From Leptospira sp. WS39.C2 (lineage in GTDB: Bacteria > Spirochaetota > Leptospiria > Leptospirales > Leptospiraceae): a DNA stretch of 64,000 nt. Shown here piece by piece: positions 1 to 8,326 of this stretch. Below the pieces are notes generated by a model. The model ran no database searches. It saw only the letters and a program-made list of their open reading frames with translations, and was not told the origin of the DNA. The stretch spans positions 1,699,001 to 1,763,000 of the forward strand of contig NZ_CP162142.1 of NCBI RefSeq assembly GCF_040833965.1, given 5' to 3'. The stretch's first letter is position 1; the number at the start of each line of letters is the position of its first letter. A program made the translations under genes and the position numbers.

Positions 1-576
1 AAAAATCCAGATGTGGCTGAACTCATTCGTGGAAAAGCAGGTCGTGTAGTGGGTAACCTCACCCATTTACTTGTAATGTTAAAAGGTACACCACTTTCAT
101 ACAATCGCGACTTCCAAGAAGATAAAATTCCACTCTTTGATACTGTAAAACAAATCAAAATTTGTGCTGAAGGCATAAGAGACATGGTGGAAGGGATTCA
201 GATTTTCCCCGAAAATGCCATTAGAAGTCTTAGGAATGGATTTTCTACTGCAACCGACCTTGCGGATTGGCTTGTGAGTGCTAAAGGAATTCCCTTCCGT
301 TCTGCCCATGAAATTGTCGGTGAACTAGTAAAACATTGTTCTAGCAAAGGTTATGATCTATTTACCATTCCAAGTGGGGAGAGAGGACAGATCCATGCTG
401 TTCTCACAGATCCTGGGTTTGAAGCTGCTATTTCCCTTGAAACCTCTTGTGATAAAAAAGATGTCTATGGTGGGACATCTTTATTGCGCCAAAAAGAACA
501 GATCAAAAAAGCCAAAGCCAAGTTAAACGAATTGACCAAAAAAATAAAAACTCTAGAATTAAAAGGTAAAAAATAA
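1..576 (+). CDS. argH: Argininosuccinate lyase, C-terminal part (5' end outside window)
   Basis: The frame is open from base 1, reading [18 protein letters not shown], which matches the conserved lyase segment downstream of the GSSxMPxKKNP signature; that signature and the N-terminal two thirds lie outside the window. The remaining 191 codons contain the following LPLAYNRDMQEDK-like stretch (here [12 protein letters not shown]). The enzyme splits argininosuccinate to arginine and fumarate in the last step of arginine synthesis. The C-terminus ends in a lysine-rich helix ([18 protein letters not shown]) that looks longer than usual. The next gene starts 3 bases after the stop, so the two are probably cotranscribed. 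Family assignment is firm; completeness cannot be judged. Confidence 0.93.
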   Translation, partial: KNPDVAELIRGKAGRVVGNLTHLLVMLKGTPLSYNRDFQEDKIPLFDTVKQIKICAEGIRDMVEGIQIFPENAIRSLRNGFSTATDLADWLVSAKGIPFRSAHEIVGELVKHCSSKGYDLFTIPSGERGQIHAVLTDPGFEAAISLETSCDKKDVYGGTSLLRQKEQIKKAKAKLNELTKKIKTLELKGKK

Positions 577-578
577 AC

Positions 579-1460
579 ATGAATCAATTTGCAAAGTTCC
601 ATTGGAAACAACTTTCTCTTACACTTCTCCTCTTTAGCCAAACTGCTTTTTGTAGTGACCAAACTTTTAAAAAGATCACCTATGAACCAGTCACTTACTC
701 GCCAACAAAAGTTTTAGTCAAACGAGTAGACCAAACGTCCGTTAAACTACCAGAAAAACCTGCGATTTATGCCCTTATCCAAACTACACAAGGTGACTTG
801 ATTATAGAACTTTATGACGAGGCAGCTCCCAAAACCGTTCAAAACTTTATCGATCTTGCCCAAGGAGAAAAGGATTTCAAAACAGAAAAAGGTTCCGAAA
901 GACGGCCGTTCTACGATGGTTTAAAATTCCACCGAGTCATCGAAAATTTTATGGCCCAAGGTGGATGCCCAAGAGGTGATGGGACAGGTGGACCAGGGTT
1001 TCAATTTGAAGACGAAATCAATGGAAAAGCACTTGGTTTGGACAAACGCAAAATCAAAGATGCACCCGAATTCCAAGCCCAATTACAAAGGGCAGTCCTT
1101 TCTGAATTTAATATCAAATCTCGCCAAGAGTTTGAAGATAAAAGAACTGAGGTGGAAAAAGCATACCAAGAAGCTATGGAGCTACCTGTCCTTGAGGTTT
1201 TATACCGAGTTGGATATCGTTTCAACGAAGTATTACCAAGTAAAAAAGCTACCAGAGGAGCACTTGCCATGGCAAATGCTGGACCCAATACCAATGGATC
1301 ACAATTTTTCATTAACCAAGTGGACACTCCTCATTTGGATGGGTTACATACCGTTTTTGGTTTTTTGATCACAGGGTATGATGTACTTGACCGAATCATC
1401 GAAAAAGGTAATTTACAAACAACCATTCGTAAGGTTCTCATTTTAGACAAACGACAATGA
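579..1460 (+). CDS. Secreted cyclophilin-type peptidyl-prolyl isomerase with a helical insert
   Basis: The 293-residue protein starts with a signal peptide (basic MNQFAKFHWK, then LSLTLLLFSQTAFC) and a linker to about residue 62. A cyclophilin fold follows: GDLIIELYDEAAPKTVQNF (72-90), FHRVIENFMAQGG (117-129), and ANAGPNTNGSQFFI (232-245) with the catalytic-site Arg119, Phe/Met and Gln positions. Between FEDEI (143-147) and RGALAMA (226-232) lies a roughly 75-residue charged, helical insertion absent from standard 165-residue cyclophilins. The product should catalyse prolyl isomerisation in the periplasm. AAAGG precedes the ATG, and the next gene overlaps by ATGA. Export could be by type I or lipoprotein signal (TAFC), which is not resolved. 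Confidence 0.9.
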   Translation: MNQFAKFHWKQLSLTLLLFSQTAFCSDQTFKKITYEPVTYSPTKVLVKRVDQTSVKLPEKPAIYALIQTTQGDLIIELYDEAAPKTVQNFIDLAQGEKDFKTEKGSERRPFYDGLKFHRVIENFMAQGGCPRGDGTGGPGFQFEDEINGKALGLDKRKIKDAPEFQAQLQRAVLSEFNIKSRQEFEDKRTEVEKAYQEAMELPVLEVLYRVGYRFNEVLPSKKATRGALAMANAGPNTNGSQFFINQVDTPHLDGLHTVFGFLITGYDVLDRIIEKGNLQTTIRKVLILDKRQ

Positions 1461-2056
1461 ACTACTTAGAAGGCATCGAAGTCATCCAAAAATACACATC
1501 AGGTTCTTCCGTAGAACCTGTGTTAAAATTCATTATGACTGTTCCTCATAATGAAGAAGCCTTCGCCAATGCTCTGGATGAAATTGGTGGGATCAACAAA
1601 TACCCTGATACTTTTGTAGGACTCTTGAGTTTCATTAGTTTCATTTTAGGCCAAAAAACAAAAATGAATCATTTATATGAAACGGCTTTGGAGAAATATG
1701 AATCTTTAAACCAAGTTACCTCGAAAAAACGCCCCACAGAAGAAGAGGCCAAAATCAAAAGAACACTCACAGACTTTATTTTAAAAATTGAAAAGGTATT
1801 TGAAATCCAAGACTTAACAGATGAAAGTTTGGTGAAGGAACTCAATCGTTTTGTCTCGGAAGCAAATCTTTATGGTGTCACAGAAAATGAGATTAAAAAT
1901 TTAAAATTAGCATCAAAGACAGTTGCCCTCGTGGAACCACATTTGGACAAACAAAGGGAAAATTTTTACCAATACAAAAAATTGGTCGCGGTGATGACCC
2001 GACTCATCCGGATAGCTGATTACATCCTCGACGAAGCCAAACTCGGAACCAGTTAA
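1457..2056 (+). CDS. Hypothetical cytoplasmic helical protein
   Basis: The 199-residue protein has no signal peptide, membrane segment or recognised motif. Composition and heptad-like spacing suggest an all-helical fold, with a charged central region (about 80-130) and a Leu/Ile-rich C-terminus (VAVMTRLIRIADYIL). It starts inside the stop of the cyclophilin gene (ATGA), which implies translational coupling within the argH-cyclophilin unit. I cannot assign a function. Confidence 0.75.
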   Translation: MNYLEGIEVIQKYTSGSSVEPVLKFIMTVPHNEEAFANALDEIGGINKYPDTFVGLLSFISFILGQKTKMNHLYETALEKYESLNQVTSKKRPTEEEAKIKRTLTDFILKIEKVFEIQDLTDESLVKELNRFVSEANLYGVTENEIKNLKLASKTVALVEPHLDKQRENFYQYKKLVAVMTRLIRIADYILDEAKLGTS

Positions 2057-2131
2057 TACCAACCATCGCAAATCAAATTACTCATAAATTTTATGTCGGA
2101 AATTCAGCTCTTTGCCGAAATTGAATAGAGA

Positions 2132-3118
2132 ATGCGTCTCCTTCCAACCTTCATATTTTTGGGAATATTTGCCTCCCACTCCTTATTTGCATTTCCAGAC
2201 AGAGATGCGAGGGGGGAAAGGGTTGATAATTTTGTAGCTCTCCAATCAAAAATCAGTCTGCAATTGACAAAACGGAGTTACGAAGCTGGAGAAAGGATTC
2301 CCCTTACTTTCACTGTGACAAACACAGGAAAGGAAGTGGTACGTATATTCCCATCCTTTGATTTTCGGTATTCTTTCCAAATCATTGTAAAAGATGGGAA
2401 TGACAGAATCCTCACTCCAATAGAAGACCCAGATTTCCCAGATCCCATTTTGAAACGTAGGACAACCATCGTGAATTTGGTAGGTGATGAAAATAAAGAG
2501 GTAAGCCTCCACCGAAATGAGTCCTTTTCTAAAACCATCTATTTAGATGAACATTATCAGTTTTTGCCGGACCAAAAATTTTATATCACTGGTTATTTTT
2601 ACCCAAATTATACAGAAGATAAATCCGCTTTTTTACGTTCTGGGAATACAGTTGGTTTTTTATTCCAGAACTCCAAATTAGAATCAAAAGAAACGGTGAA
2701 CAGGCAAATCACGGAAAATGGTGGATTATCCCCGGAAGAAATTATCTTTTTATTCCTTGGTGCTGAGATGAAAAAAAGATGGGAATACCATTTTAAATGG
2801 ATCGATTTTTCTGAATATATCTTAGCTTATGATCGTTATAGCAGTGCCTATGCGGAAGCAAATGTTGGGGAACGAGAAACCATCATAGAGGACTTTAAAG
2901 AATATTTGACGGAGTCTCCATCAGGTGTTCTAAAATACTTTAAAGTTATGAATGTGGATTATCCTTCTAAACGTGATGCGCGTGTGCAAGTGTATGTGGA
3001 AAGAATGATGGGTCGGTTCAAAACAAGGTACGAATATATATACACCTTGCGACAAGAAGAAGGAAACCGTGTTGGGTTTTGGCAAATTAAAAACTTACTC
3101 GTGAAGGTAAAAAAATGA
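2132..3118 (+). CDS. Secreted protein with a BsuPI-like/Ig-like N-terminal domain
   Basis: The 328-residue product has a signal peptide (LLPTFIFLGIFASHSLFAFP). The mature N-terminus (about 40-170) reads ISLQLTKRSYEAGERIPLTFTV followed by TNTGKEVVRIFPS, the pattern of intracellular-protease-inhibitor (BsuPI)-like or other Ig-like beta-sandwich domains. The rest (about 195-328) is mixed alpha/beta with many aromatics and resembles a SnoaL/NTF2-like fold only loosely. It overlaps fliM by ATGA, so the two are coupled, but nothing links it to the flagellar motor directly. The function is unknown; export is well supported. Confidence 0.75.
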   Translation: MRLLPTFIFLGIFASHSLFAFPDRDARGERVDNFVALQSKISLQLTKRSYEAGERIPLTFTVTNTGKEVVRIFPSFDFRYSFQIIVKDGNDRILTPIEDPDFPDPILKRRTTIVNLVGDENKEVSLHRNESFSKTIYLDEHYQFLPDQKFYITGYFYPNYTEDKSAFLRSGNTVGFLFQNSKLESKETVNRQITENGGLSPEEIIFLFLGAEMKKRWEYHFKWIDFSEYILAYDRYSSAYAEANVGERETIIEDFKEYLTESPSGVLKYFKVMNVDYPSKRDARVQVYVERMMGRFKTRYEYIYTLRQEEGNRVGFWQIKNLLVKVKK

Positions 3119-4140
3119 CAGAAATCCTTTCCCAAGATGAAATTGATGCCCTGTTAAATGCTATCTCCTCGGGTGAAGTCTCTGAGGATGAATACTCATC
3201 GGTTGGGGAACAAAAAAAAGTCAAAATTTACGACTTCAAAAGACCAGATAAATTTTCAAAAGACCAGATTCGTACCTTACAAATGATGCACGAAACATTT
3301 GCTCGTTTGGCAACCACTGGATTATCGGCACAGTTACGTGCCCTTGTTGTGGTGCACGTGGCATCGGTTGACCAGTTAACGTATGAAGAATTCATTCGAT
3401 CGATTCCGAATCCTACGACACTCGCCGTCATCAATATGGACCCACTCCGTGGTTCAGCAATTTTAGAAATTGACCCTTCGATTTCATTCACTATCATTGA
3501 TCGTCTTTTCGGTGGTAAGGGAGAATCTTCCAAAGTCAACAGAGAACTTTCTGATATTGAGTTATCTGTAATGGAAGGGATTATCGTACGGATCCTCGGT
3601 AACTTAAGGGAGTCGTGGTCAACGGTAATTGACCTTCGCCCAAGACTTGGTAACATCGAAACGAACCCGCAGTTTGCGCAAGTAGTTCCTCCCAATGACA
3701 TGGTGGTATTAATTACCCTCGAGACAAAAGTGGGGGAAGTGGAAGGGATGACAAACCTTTGTATTCCTTACATTACGATTGAACCCATCATTAATAAACT
3801 TTCAGCTCAGTATTGGTATTCCTCGATTCGGAAAGGGGAAGTGGACGAAAACCGCGCCGTCATCCAAGAGCGACTCGACCAAGTCAAAATCCCTCTGATT
3901 TCAGAAGTCGGCAGTGTTGACATTTCATTAAATGACCTTATGAACCTCCATGTGGGTGATGTGATCAAACTCGAAAACACTCCGATCAAATCTGATTTGA
4001 TGGTCAAGGTTGGGGATCGTAGTAAGTTTAAGGCTACACCGGGTCGTGTAGGGAACCGCCTTGCCATCCAAATTGGTGATAGTATTGAGGACATTCCAGA
4101 TGAACTCCTTGGATCTACTAGATCGGAACAAGAATATTAA
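3115..4140 (+). CDS. fliM: Flagellar motor switch protein FliM
   Basis: The 341-residue sequence opens with the conserved CheY-binding segment (EILSQDEIDALLNAI, residues 3-17). The middle domain (about 45-235) contains ARLATTGLSAQLRALV, and a surface-presentation-of-antigens (SPOA/FliN-like) domain occupies about 255-325 (VDISLNDLMNLHVGDVIKL). FliM forms the C-ring with FliG and FliN and reverses rotation on CheY-P binding. Length is typical. It is not surrounded by other flagellar genes here and is coupled to the upstream secreted protein by overlapping start/stop codons. Confidence 0.96.
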   Translation: MTEILSQDEIDALLNAISSGEVSEDEYSSVGEQKKVKIYDFKRPDKFSKDQIRTLQMMHETFARLATTGLSAQLRALVVVHVASVDQLTYEEFIRSIPNPTTLAVINMDPLRGSAILEIDPSISFTIIDRLFGGKGESSKVNRELSDIELSVMEGIIVRILGNLRESWSTVIDLRPRLGNIETNPQFAQVVPPNDMVVLITLETKVGEVEGMTNLCIPYITIEPIINKLSAQYWYSSIRKGEVDENRAVIQERLDQVKIPLISEVGSVDISLNDLMNLHVGDVIKLENTPIKSDLMVKVGDRSKFKATPGRVGNRLAIQIGDSIEDIPDELLGSTRSEQEY

Positions 4141-4270
4141 TCTTTTTCGCTAAACAAAGTTTATGCGAAGATTAGAACCATCTGAGAAAAGATTCTCCAC
4201 TTTAGGGAAGATTTTGCATCCAACTTCATTCACTTTAGAAATTGTCTCTAAGGTATTTTTTTCCTTGGGA

Positions 4271-5683
4271 ATGTATGTTCGTTTGGTTTCATCCTTCGGG
4301 TTTTTGATGGTTCTTTGCGGTTCTCTATCCTTAGAGGCGAAAACCCTCCAAAAAACTTTGAAAAACCATGCTGGGAAATCTACAAAGATTCGCCAAACAA
4401 TAGTTTTATCGATCGATGGGTTTCCTGCTTATTATTGGTCGAATCCCAAATACCGTTCTTATTTCCCTCACTTAAGCGAACTCTTTCAGAAATACGGCGT
4501 TTCAGAAATTACTACAGTCAATCCCTCTGTGACTTACCCAGCCCATACCTCGATGGTGACGGGAAAAGATCCCGCAGAACACGGAATTTATAACAATACC
4601 CTTTCCGATCCATTTGAGAAAAATGATGGGGGATGGATGTGGTATGCGGAAGACATCCAAGTTCCCACACTCTGGAATTTAGCAAAAGAAAATCGAAAAA
4701 CTACTGCTAATGTATTTTGGCCCGTGACTGTGGGTGCCGATATGGATTGGAACCTTCCCCAGTATTGGAGGAAAAAAATCCCTGAGGATGATAAACTCCT
4801 TCGTGTTTTATCCACAAAAGATCTTCACAAAGAAGCAGAGATGGTCGTAGGATCTCCGTTAAACGATGTTTCGAAAGATGAAGTGAAGTTAAAAACGGCT
4901 ACCTGGCTATTTCATAAGAAAAAACCTGATTTGTTATTTGTCTATACTACAGATTTGGATTCCAACCATCATGGTTTTGGTCCTGGTTCTGAAAAGGCTT
5001 TGGTTCGGTTGGTCGAACTAGACAAGGCCATCTTTTCTTTTTTACAATCGGTAGGAGCCTTTACTCCCAAAGGACCTGCTATCGTGATTGTTTCTGATCA
5101 CGGTTTTCATTCGGCCGATTCTGTTTGTGCTCCTAATGTAATCCTCAAACAAAAGGGGTACATTAATGATGAGGTTGGCACTTACAAACTTACCTTTAAA
5201 AGTTCTGGTGGCACCGCCATCCTTTTGCCAGGCGGAAACGTAAAAGTAACTCCGGACGAGATCCAAACCATTGTTTCTGCAATTCTAGAGTCCTGTCCTG
5301 GTGCCGAGTGGATTTCAGGAACAGAGGTAACTTCTGCTAAGGAAACGAAAGTTGGATCAACGGAGAGTTTGCATCTGCATGATGATGTAAACCTCCTCCA
5401 ATCGAAAATCCATCCCTCAGCCTTAGGTGTCCTTCGCACATCGGAGAAATTATTTTTTAGTGGGACAAGAAAGGGGGAGGTTTTTTCTAAATCACAAAAT
5501 CCGATACATGGTCACGGGTATTGGAATGGCCTACCGGAAATGAAGACCATTGGGTTTGTCTACGATCCACGTGGAAAAGAACATTCCTTTCAATCGGTTA
5601 AAGATGTATTTGGAATCATAAAAGATATGTTAGGTTTAAAAGAAAAGAAAACCAAAGGGCCTCGTGTTTCCACAAAGCCCTAA
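4271..5683 (+). CDS. Secreted nucleotide pyrophosphatase/phosphodiesterase (alkaline phosphatase superfamily)
   Basis: This is an ENPP-type phosphodiesterase. The translation shows VLSIDGF (first metal Asp) and NPSVTYPAHTSMVTG with the nucleophilic Thr. Further motifs are TTDLDSNHHGFG (Asp and His metal ligands), IVSDHGFHS (Asp-His pair) and HGHGYW (last His). All expected metal ligands appear present, so the enzyme is probably active on phosphodiester or phosphomonoester substrates outside the inner membrane. I chose the ATG at 4271 because it gives a clean signal peptide (MYVRLVSSFGFLMVLCGSLSLEA). An in-frame ATG at 4163 would add 36 residues in front of it and has no better ribosome site. 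The gene stands alone between fliM and a convergent gene. Confidence 0.85.
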   Translation: MYVRLVSSFGFLMVLCGSLSLEAKTLQKTLKNHAGKSTKIRQTIVLSIDGFPAYYWSNPKYRSYFPHLSELFQKYGVSEITTVNPSVTYPAHTSMVTGKDPAEHGIYNNTLSDPFEKNDGGWMWYAEDIQVPTLWNLAKENRKTTANVFWPVTVGADMDWNLPQYWRKKIPEDDKLLRVLSTKDLHKEAEMVVGSPLNDVSKDEVKLKTATWLFHKKKPDLLFVYTTDLDSNHHGFGPGSEKALVRLVELDKAIFSFLQSVGAFTPKGPAIVIVSDHGFHSADSVCAPNVILKQKGYINDEVGTYKLTFKSSGGTAILLPGGNVKVTPDEIQTIVSAILESCPGAEWISGTEVTSAKETKVGSTESLHLHDDVNLLQSKIHPSALGVLRTSEKLFFSGTRKGEVFSKSQNPIHGHGYWNGLPEMKTIGFVYDPRGKEHSFQSVKDVFGIIKDMLGLKEKKTKGPRVSTKP

Positions 5684-5713
5684 TCTCTATTAAGCGAATC
5701 TTTGGCAATCGGC

Positions 5714-6385
5714 CTAAGTGTTTTTTAATAAACCAAGGATCGCTTCTCCCACTGCTTTTGCGGATTGTGGATTTTGTCCTGTAACAAGTTTTTCGTCCAC
5801 TTCTACATGAGAATTCCAAGGTGCTGATTTGGAATACTTTCCACCCGCAGCAATCAGTTTGTTTTCCAAAAGAAAGGGAACTACTCCTTCCAGTTTGACA
5901 ATTTCTTCTTCCTCATTGGAAAATCCATTCACTCGTTTTCCTGCGATGAGTTTTGATCCATTGGATAATTTCACATTCACAAGAGCCGAAGGTCCATGAC
6001 AGACCGCTCCCACAATCCCACCTGATTCATAGATGGTTTTGGTAAGATCTTGTAAGTCTGTATTATCTGGAAAGTCCCACATGGTTCCATGCCCACCAGC
6101 AAAGTAGATCGCTGAGTAATCACTGGGATTGATTTCTTTTGGCTTTTTGGTATGGATTCGTTTTTCTTTATAAACCGGATGGTTCCAAAATTCTTTGTTT
6201 GTTGGATCTTCTAAGTCAAATCCATCTACGGGAGGTTCTCCTCCCTTCGGACTTACCAAATCCATTTCCACACCAGCGTCATGTAAGACCTTCCAAGGGT
6301 GCGAAACCTCACCTAAATGGTATCCGGTGGAACCAGCATTTCCTTTTTCCCCATGGCTTGTTAATACAAATAATACTTTTTTCAT
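5714..6385 (-). CDS. DJ-1/PfpI-family protein (Hsp31/glyoxalase III-like)
   Basis: The 223-residue protein shows FAGGHGTMWDFPDN, the nucleophile elbow GAVCHGPSAL with the reactive Cys, and VNGFSNEEE. This is the layout of the Hsp31-like branch that detoxifies methylglyoxal or repairs glycated proteins. The start at MKKVLFVLTSHG is set by AAGGAGAGG seven bases upstream; a longer reading frame exists but lacks support. It is transcribed away from a LysR regulator across 136 bases, a classical regulator-target arrangement. The substrate is inferred from the family only. Confidence 0.88.
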   Translation of the reverse strand: MKKVLFVLTSHGEKGNAGSTGYHLGEVSHPWKVLHDAGVEMDLVSPKGGEPPVDGFDLEDPTNKEFWNHPVYKEKRIHTKKPKEINPSDYSAIYFAGGHGTMWDFPDNTDLQDLTKTIYESGGIVGAVCHGPSALVNVKLSNGSKLIAGKRVNGFSNEEEEIVKLEGVVPFLLENKLIAAGGKYSKSAPWNSHVEVDEKLVTGQNPQSAKAVGEAILGLLKNT

Positions 6386-6521
6386 TGGATCCTCTCCTTG
6401 ATTCAAATTTTTGAATAGCTCCATTAAGAAAATATTTCCTTATCTATTTTTTAGACAAGAGTAAGTTATTATTAAAAATATGATGGTGCTGATTGCTTGC
6501 TATTAGAAATATTATACCAAG

Positions 6522-7400
6522 ATGAATCCCATCGAATTGTACCAAAGTTTCTACTGTATTTACCGAGAGAAAAATCTTACGAAGGCGGGAAAGATCCTGG
6601 GTTTATCACAACCGGCGCTGAGTTTGCATTTGCAGTCTTTGGAACGGCATAGAAAGGAAGTCCTTTTCCTACGGACATCTAGGGATTTGGTTCCTACTGA
6701 GGCCGCCAAACGTTTGTATGTGAAAGTGGCCGGTCCCATTGAAGAATTAGAACGATTGGAAGGACAAATCCATCCAGTCGAAAAAACAAAACGCCTGAGA
6801 ATTGGTTCTGCTAAAGAATGGTTCCAAGAAAAAATTTTACCAGATTTAACAAAGTTGGAAGAGAGTTTTCATGTCCAATATGGTTATCCAAGGGAACTTT
6901 TGGAAGCATTATCAAATAAGGAAATTGATCTTGTTATCGCCAATCAAAAGTTAAATGTTCCAGGGATTAGCTTCGAAGAATTGTATACAGAATTTTTTGT
7001 TTTTGTGGCTTCTGAGAAGTTAAGCTTTGAGACTTCTTTTCCCTTCCTTGGGAAAACGAAACCCAAGGTTGAGGGGATTCGCGAGTGGATGGAATCACAA
7101 CATTGGTTTGTTTATAGTGAAGACTTTGCTATTGTTAGAAGGTTTTGGAAGGTAAATTTTGATTCTCGTCCGAAACTGAAACAATACACAGTATTACCCA
7201 ATCTTCATGATATAAGAACTGCCTTGGAACTCGGCCGAGGAGTATCCGTTCTTCCCACTTATTTATTGGGGAAAAAGACATCCTTATATACAAATGAGAG
7301 GGAATGTATTAGTTTCCAAAACCAATTGTATTTGGCATTCAGAGCAGGGGAGAGGTTGTCTTTGGAAACACAGATCCAAAGACTTCTGGATTGCGTTTAA
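6522..7400 (+). CDS. LysR-family transcriptional regulator
   Basis: The 292-residue protein has an N-terminal winged helix-turn-helix (about 1-62: YCIYREKNLTKAGKILGLSQ then PALSLHLQSLE) and a two-lobe effector domain (about 90-290, RLRIGSAKEWF and RFWKVNF). It is divergent from the DJ-1/PfpI gene, its probable target. No Shine-Dalgarno sequence precedes the ATG. A TATTAT box at 6510-6515 would put the transcript start at about the ATG, so a leaderless message is possible. The inducer is not deducible. Confidence 0.9.
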   Translation: MNPIELYQSFYCIYREKNLTKAGKILGLSQPALSLHLQSLERHRKEVLFLRTSRDLVPTEAAKRLYVKVAGPIEELERLEGQIHPVEKTKRLRIGSAKEWFQEKILPDLTKLEESFHVQYGYPRELLEALSNKEIDLVIANQKLNVPGISFEELYTEFFVFVASEKLSFETSFPFLGKTKPKVEGIREWMESQHWFVYSEDFAIVRRFWKVNFDSRPKLKQYTVLPNLHDIRTALELGRGVSVLPTYLLGKKTSLYTNERECISFQNQLYLAFRAGERLSLETQIQRLLDCV

Positions 7401-7409
7401 ACTTTTAGA

Positions 7410-7628
7410 TTAGTGTTTTTTCCAGTGGATACATTCCCCTGGGCATTCATCCATTTCTTTTTGCACTTTTTTTTCGTCTTCATCTGGGATCATAGCATCA
7501 TTGATTGCATCGCCGCTCAAATGAGTTTGTGACAAATCATCTTCGTCCATCATAAAGTATTTGGGTAAATTATCTGCGCATTGGTTACAAGAAGTACAAT
7601 TGTCTTTATCTACATAAGCCTTTCTCAT
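7410..7628 (-). CDS. Ferredoxin-like 4Fe-4S protein
   Basis: The 72-residue acidic protein begins MRKAYVDKDNCTSCNQCADN, giving CxxCxxC, and has a distant CPGEC near the C-terminus. That makes one 4Fe-4S cluster of the single-cluster, Clostridium/Thermotoga-like ferredoxin type. The middle is Asp/Glu-rich as in electron-carrier ferredoxins. It overlaps the SemiSWEET gene by 4 bases and is last in a queF-SemiSWEET-ferredoxin operon. The redox partner is unknown; a role in supplying electrons is family knowledge, not shown here. Confidence 0.85.
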   Translation of the reverse strand: MRKAYVDKDNCTSCNQCADNLPKYFMMDEDDLSQTHLSGDAINDAMIPDEDEKKVQKEMDECPGECIHWKKH

Positions 7629-7882
7629 GTTTCTTTTCCTTCTGTGAGTTTATAATATAAAATGATGGTTACAAAAAATAAAGTGACTACGTTTGCAAGG
7701 ATGATCGGAAAATCGGATTTTAAGAACCCGTATACAAACCACAAAACAACACCCAAAAAAAACATAATGTACATGTTTCGGCTGATATCTCTTGTTTGTT
7801 TTGTCAAAACAACACGAAGGACTTGAGGTAAAAAAGAAACTGTTGTTAAAAACGCAGCTACATAACCTATGAAGTTTTCCAT
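7625..7882 (-). CDS. SemiSWEET sugar transporter
   Basis: The 85-residue protein has three membrane segments (GYVAAFLTTVSFLPQVLRVV, MYIMFFLGVVLWFVYGF, FPIILANVVTLFFVTIILYY). It carries the PQ-loop signature SFLPQ and the asparagine of ILANVV in the third helix, which lines the pocket. SemiSWEETs are dimers of a single triple-helix bundle and carry sugars down a gradient. The sequence looks, from memory, very like the structurally solved Leptospira biflexa protein. It abuts queF with no gap; the metabolic link to its neighbours is not obvious. Confidence 0.93.
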   Translation of the reverse strand: MENFIGYVAAFLTTVSFLPQVLRVVLTKQTRDISRNMYIMFFLGVVLWFVYGFLKSDFPIILANVVTLFFVTIILYYKLTEGKET

Positions 7883-8284
7883 TTAGGCTTTGTACTCTCT
7901 TTTTACGACTGTTTTGACCCCACCGCGCACATTATAATCCCCAATCACTTTAACAAAGATTGGGTCGACAGCCTTTACAAAATCTTCTAGGATTTTATTG
8001 ACCACATTTTCGTGGAAAATTCCTACATTTCGAAATGCCATCATATATTCTTTTAAGGATTTTAATTCCACACATTTCTCTCGTGGGATGTATTCTATGT
8101 AAATTGTCCCAAAATCAGGAAGTCCAGTTTTTGGACAAACGGCGGTAAATTCTGGAATGGTAAATTCGATATTGTATTCTCGACCAGCGTAAACATTGGC
8201 AAACCATTCGATCGGGGGGGTGGTCCAAGACGGGATATGGTCTTGTTTGTCCTCGTAAGAAGATTCTGATTTTTTTTCCGACAT
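7883..8284 (-). CDS. queF: NADPH-dependent preQ0 reductase QueF
   Basis: The 133-residue protein is a short (unimodular) QueF of the tunnelling fold. It has the catalytic Cys in FTAVCPKTGLPDFG with the following Asp, and the QueF motif region CVELKSLKEYMMAFRNVGIF with HENVVNKI. It reduces 7-cyano-7-deazaguanine to preQ1 on the way to queuosine in tRNA. It heads a leftward operon and is divergent from guaA across only 42 bases. The close link with guaA is sensible because both act in guanine-derived metabolism, but a preQ1 riboswitch does not fit in this gap. Confidence 0.95.
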   Translation of the reverse strand: MSEKKSESSYEDKQDHIPSWTTPPIEWFANVYAGREYNIEFTIPEFTAVCPKTGLPDFGTIYIEYIPREKCVELKSLKEYMMAFRNVGIFHENVVNKILEDFVKAVDPIFVKVIGDYNVRGGVKTVVKREYKA

Positions 8285-8326
8285 TTGTTTACCCCGACAT
8301 TAACAAAAATATTTTGGAACCATCCC

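Noticed and set aside
4163..4270. N-terminal extension of the phosphodiesterase
   Set aside because: It would place 36 residues in front of a good signal peptide and has no ribosome site; kept only as an alternative.
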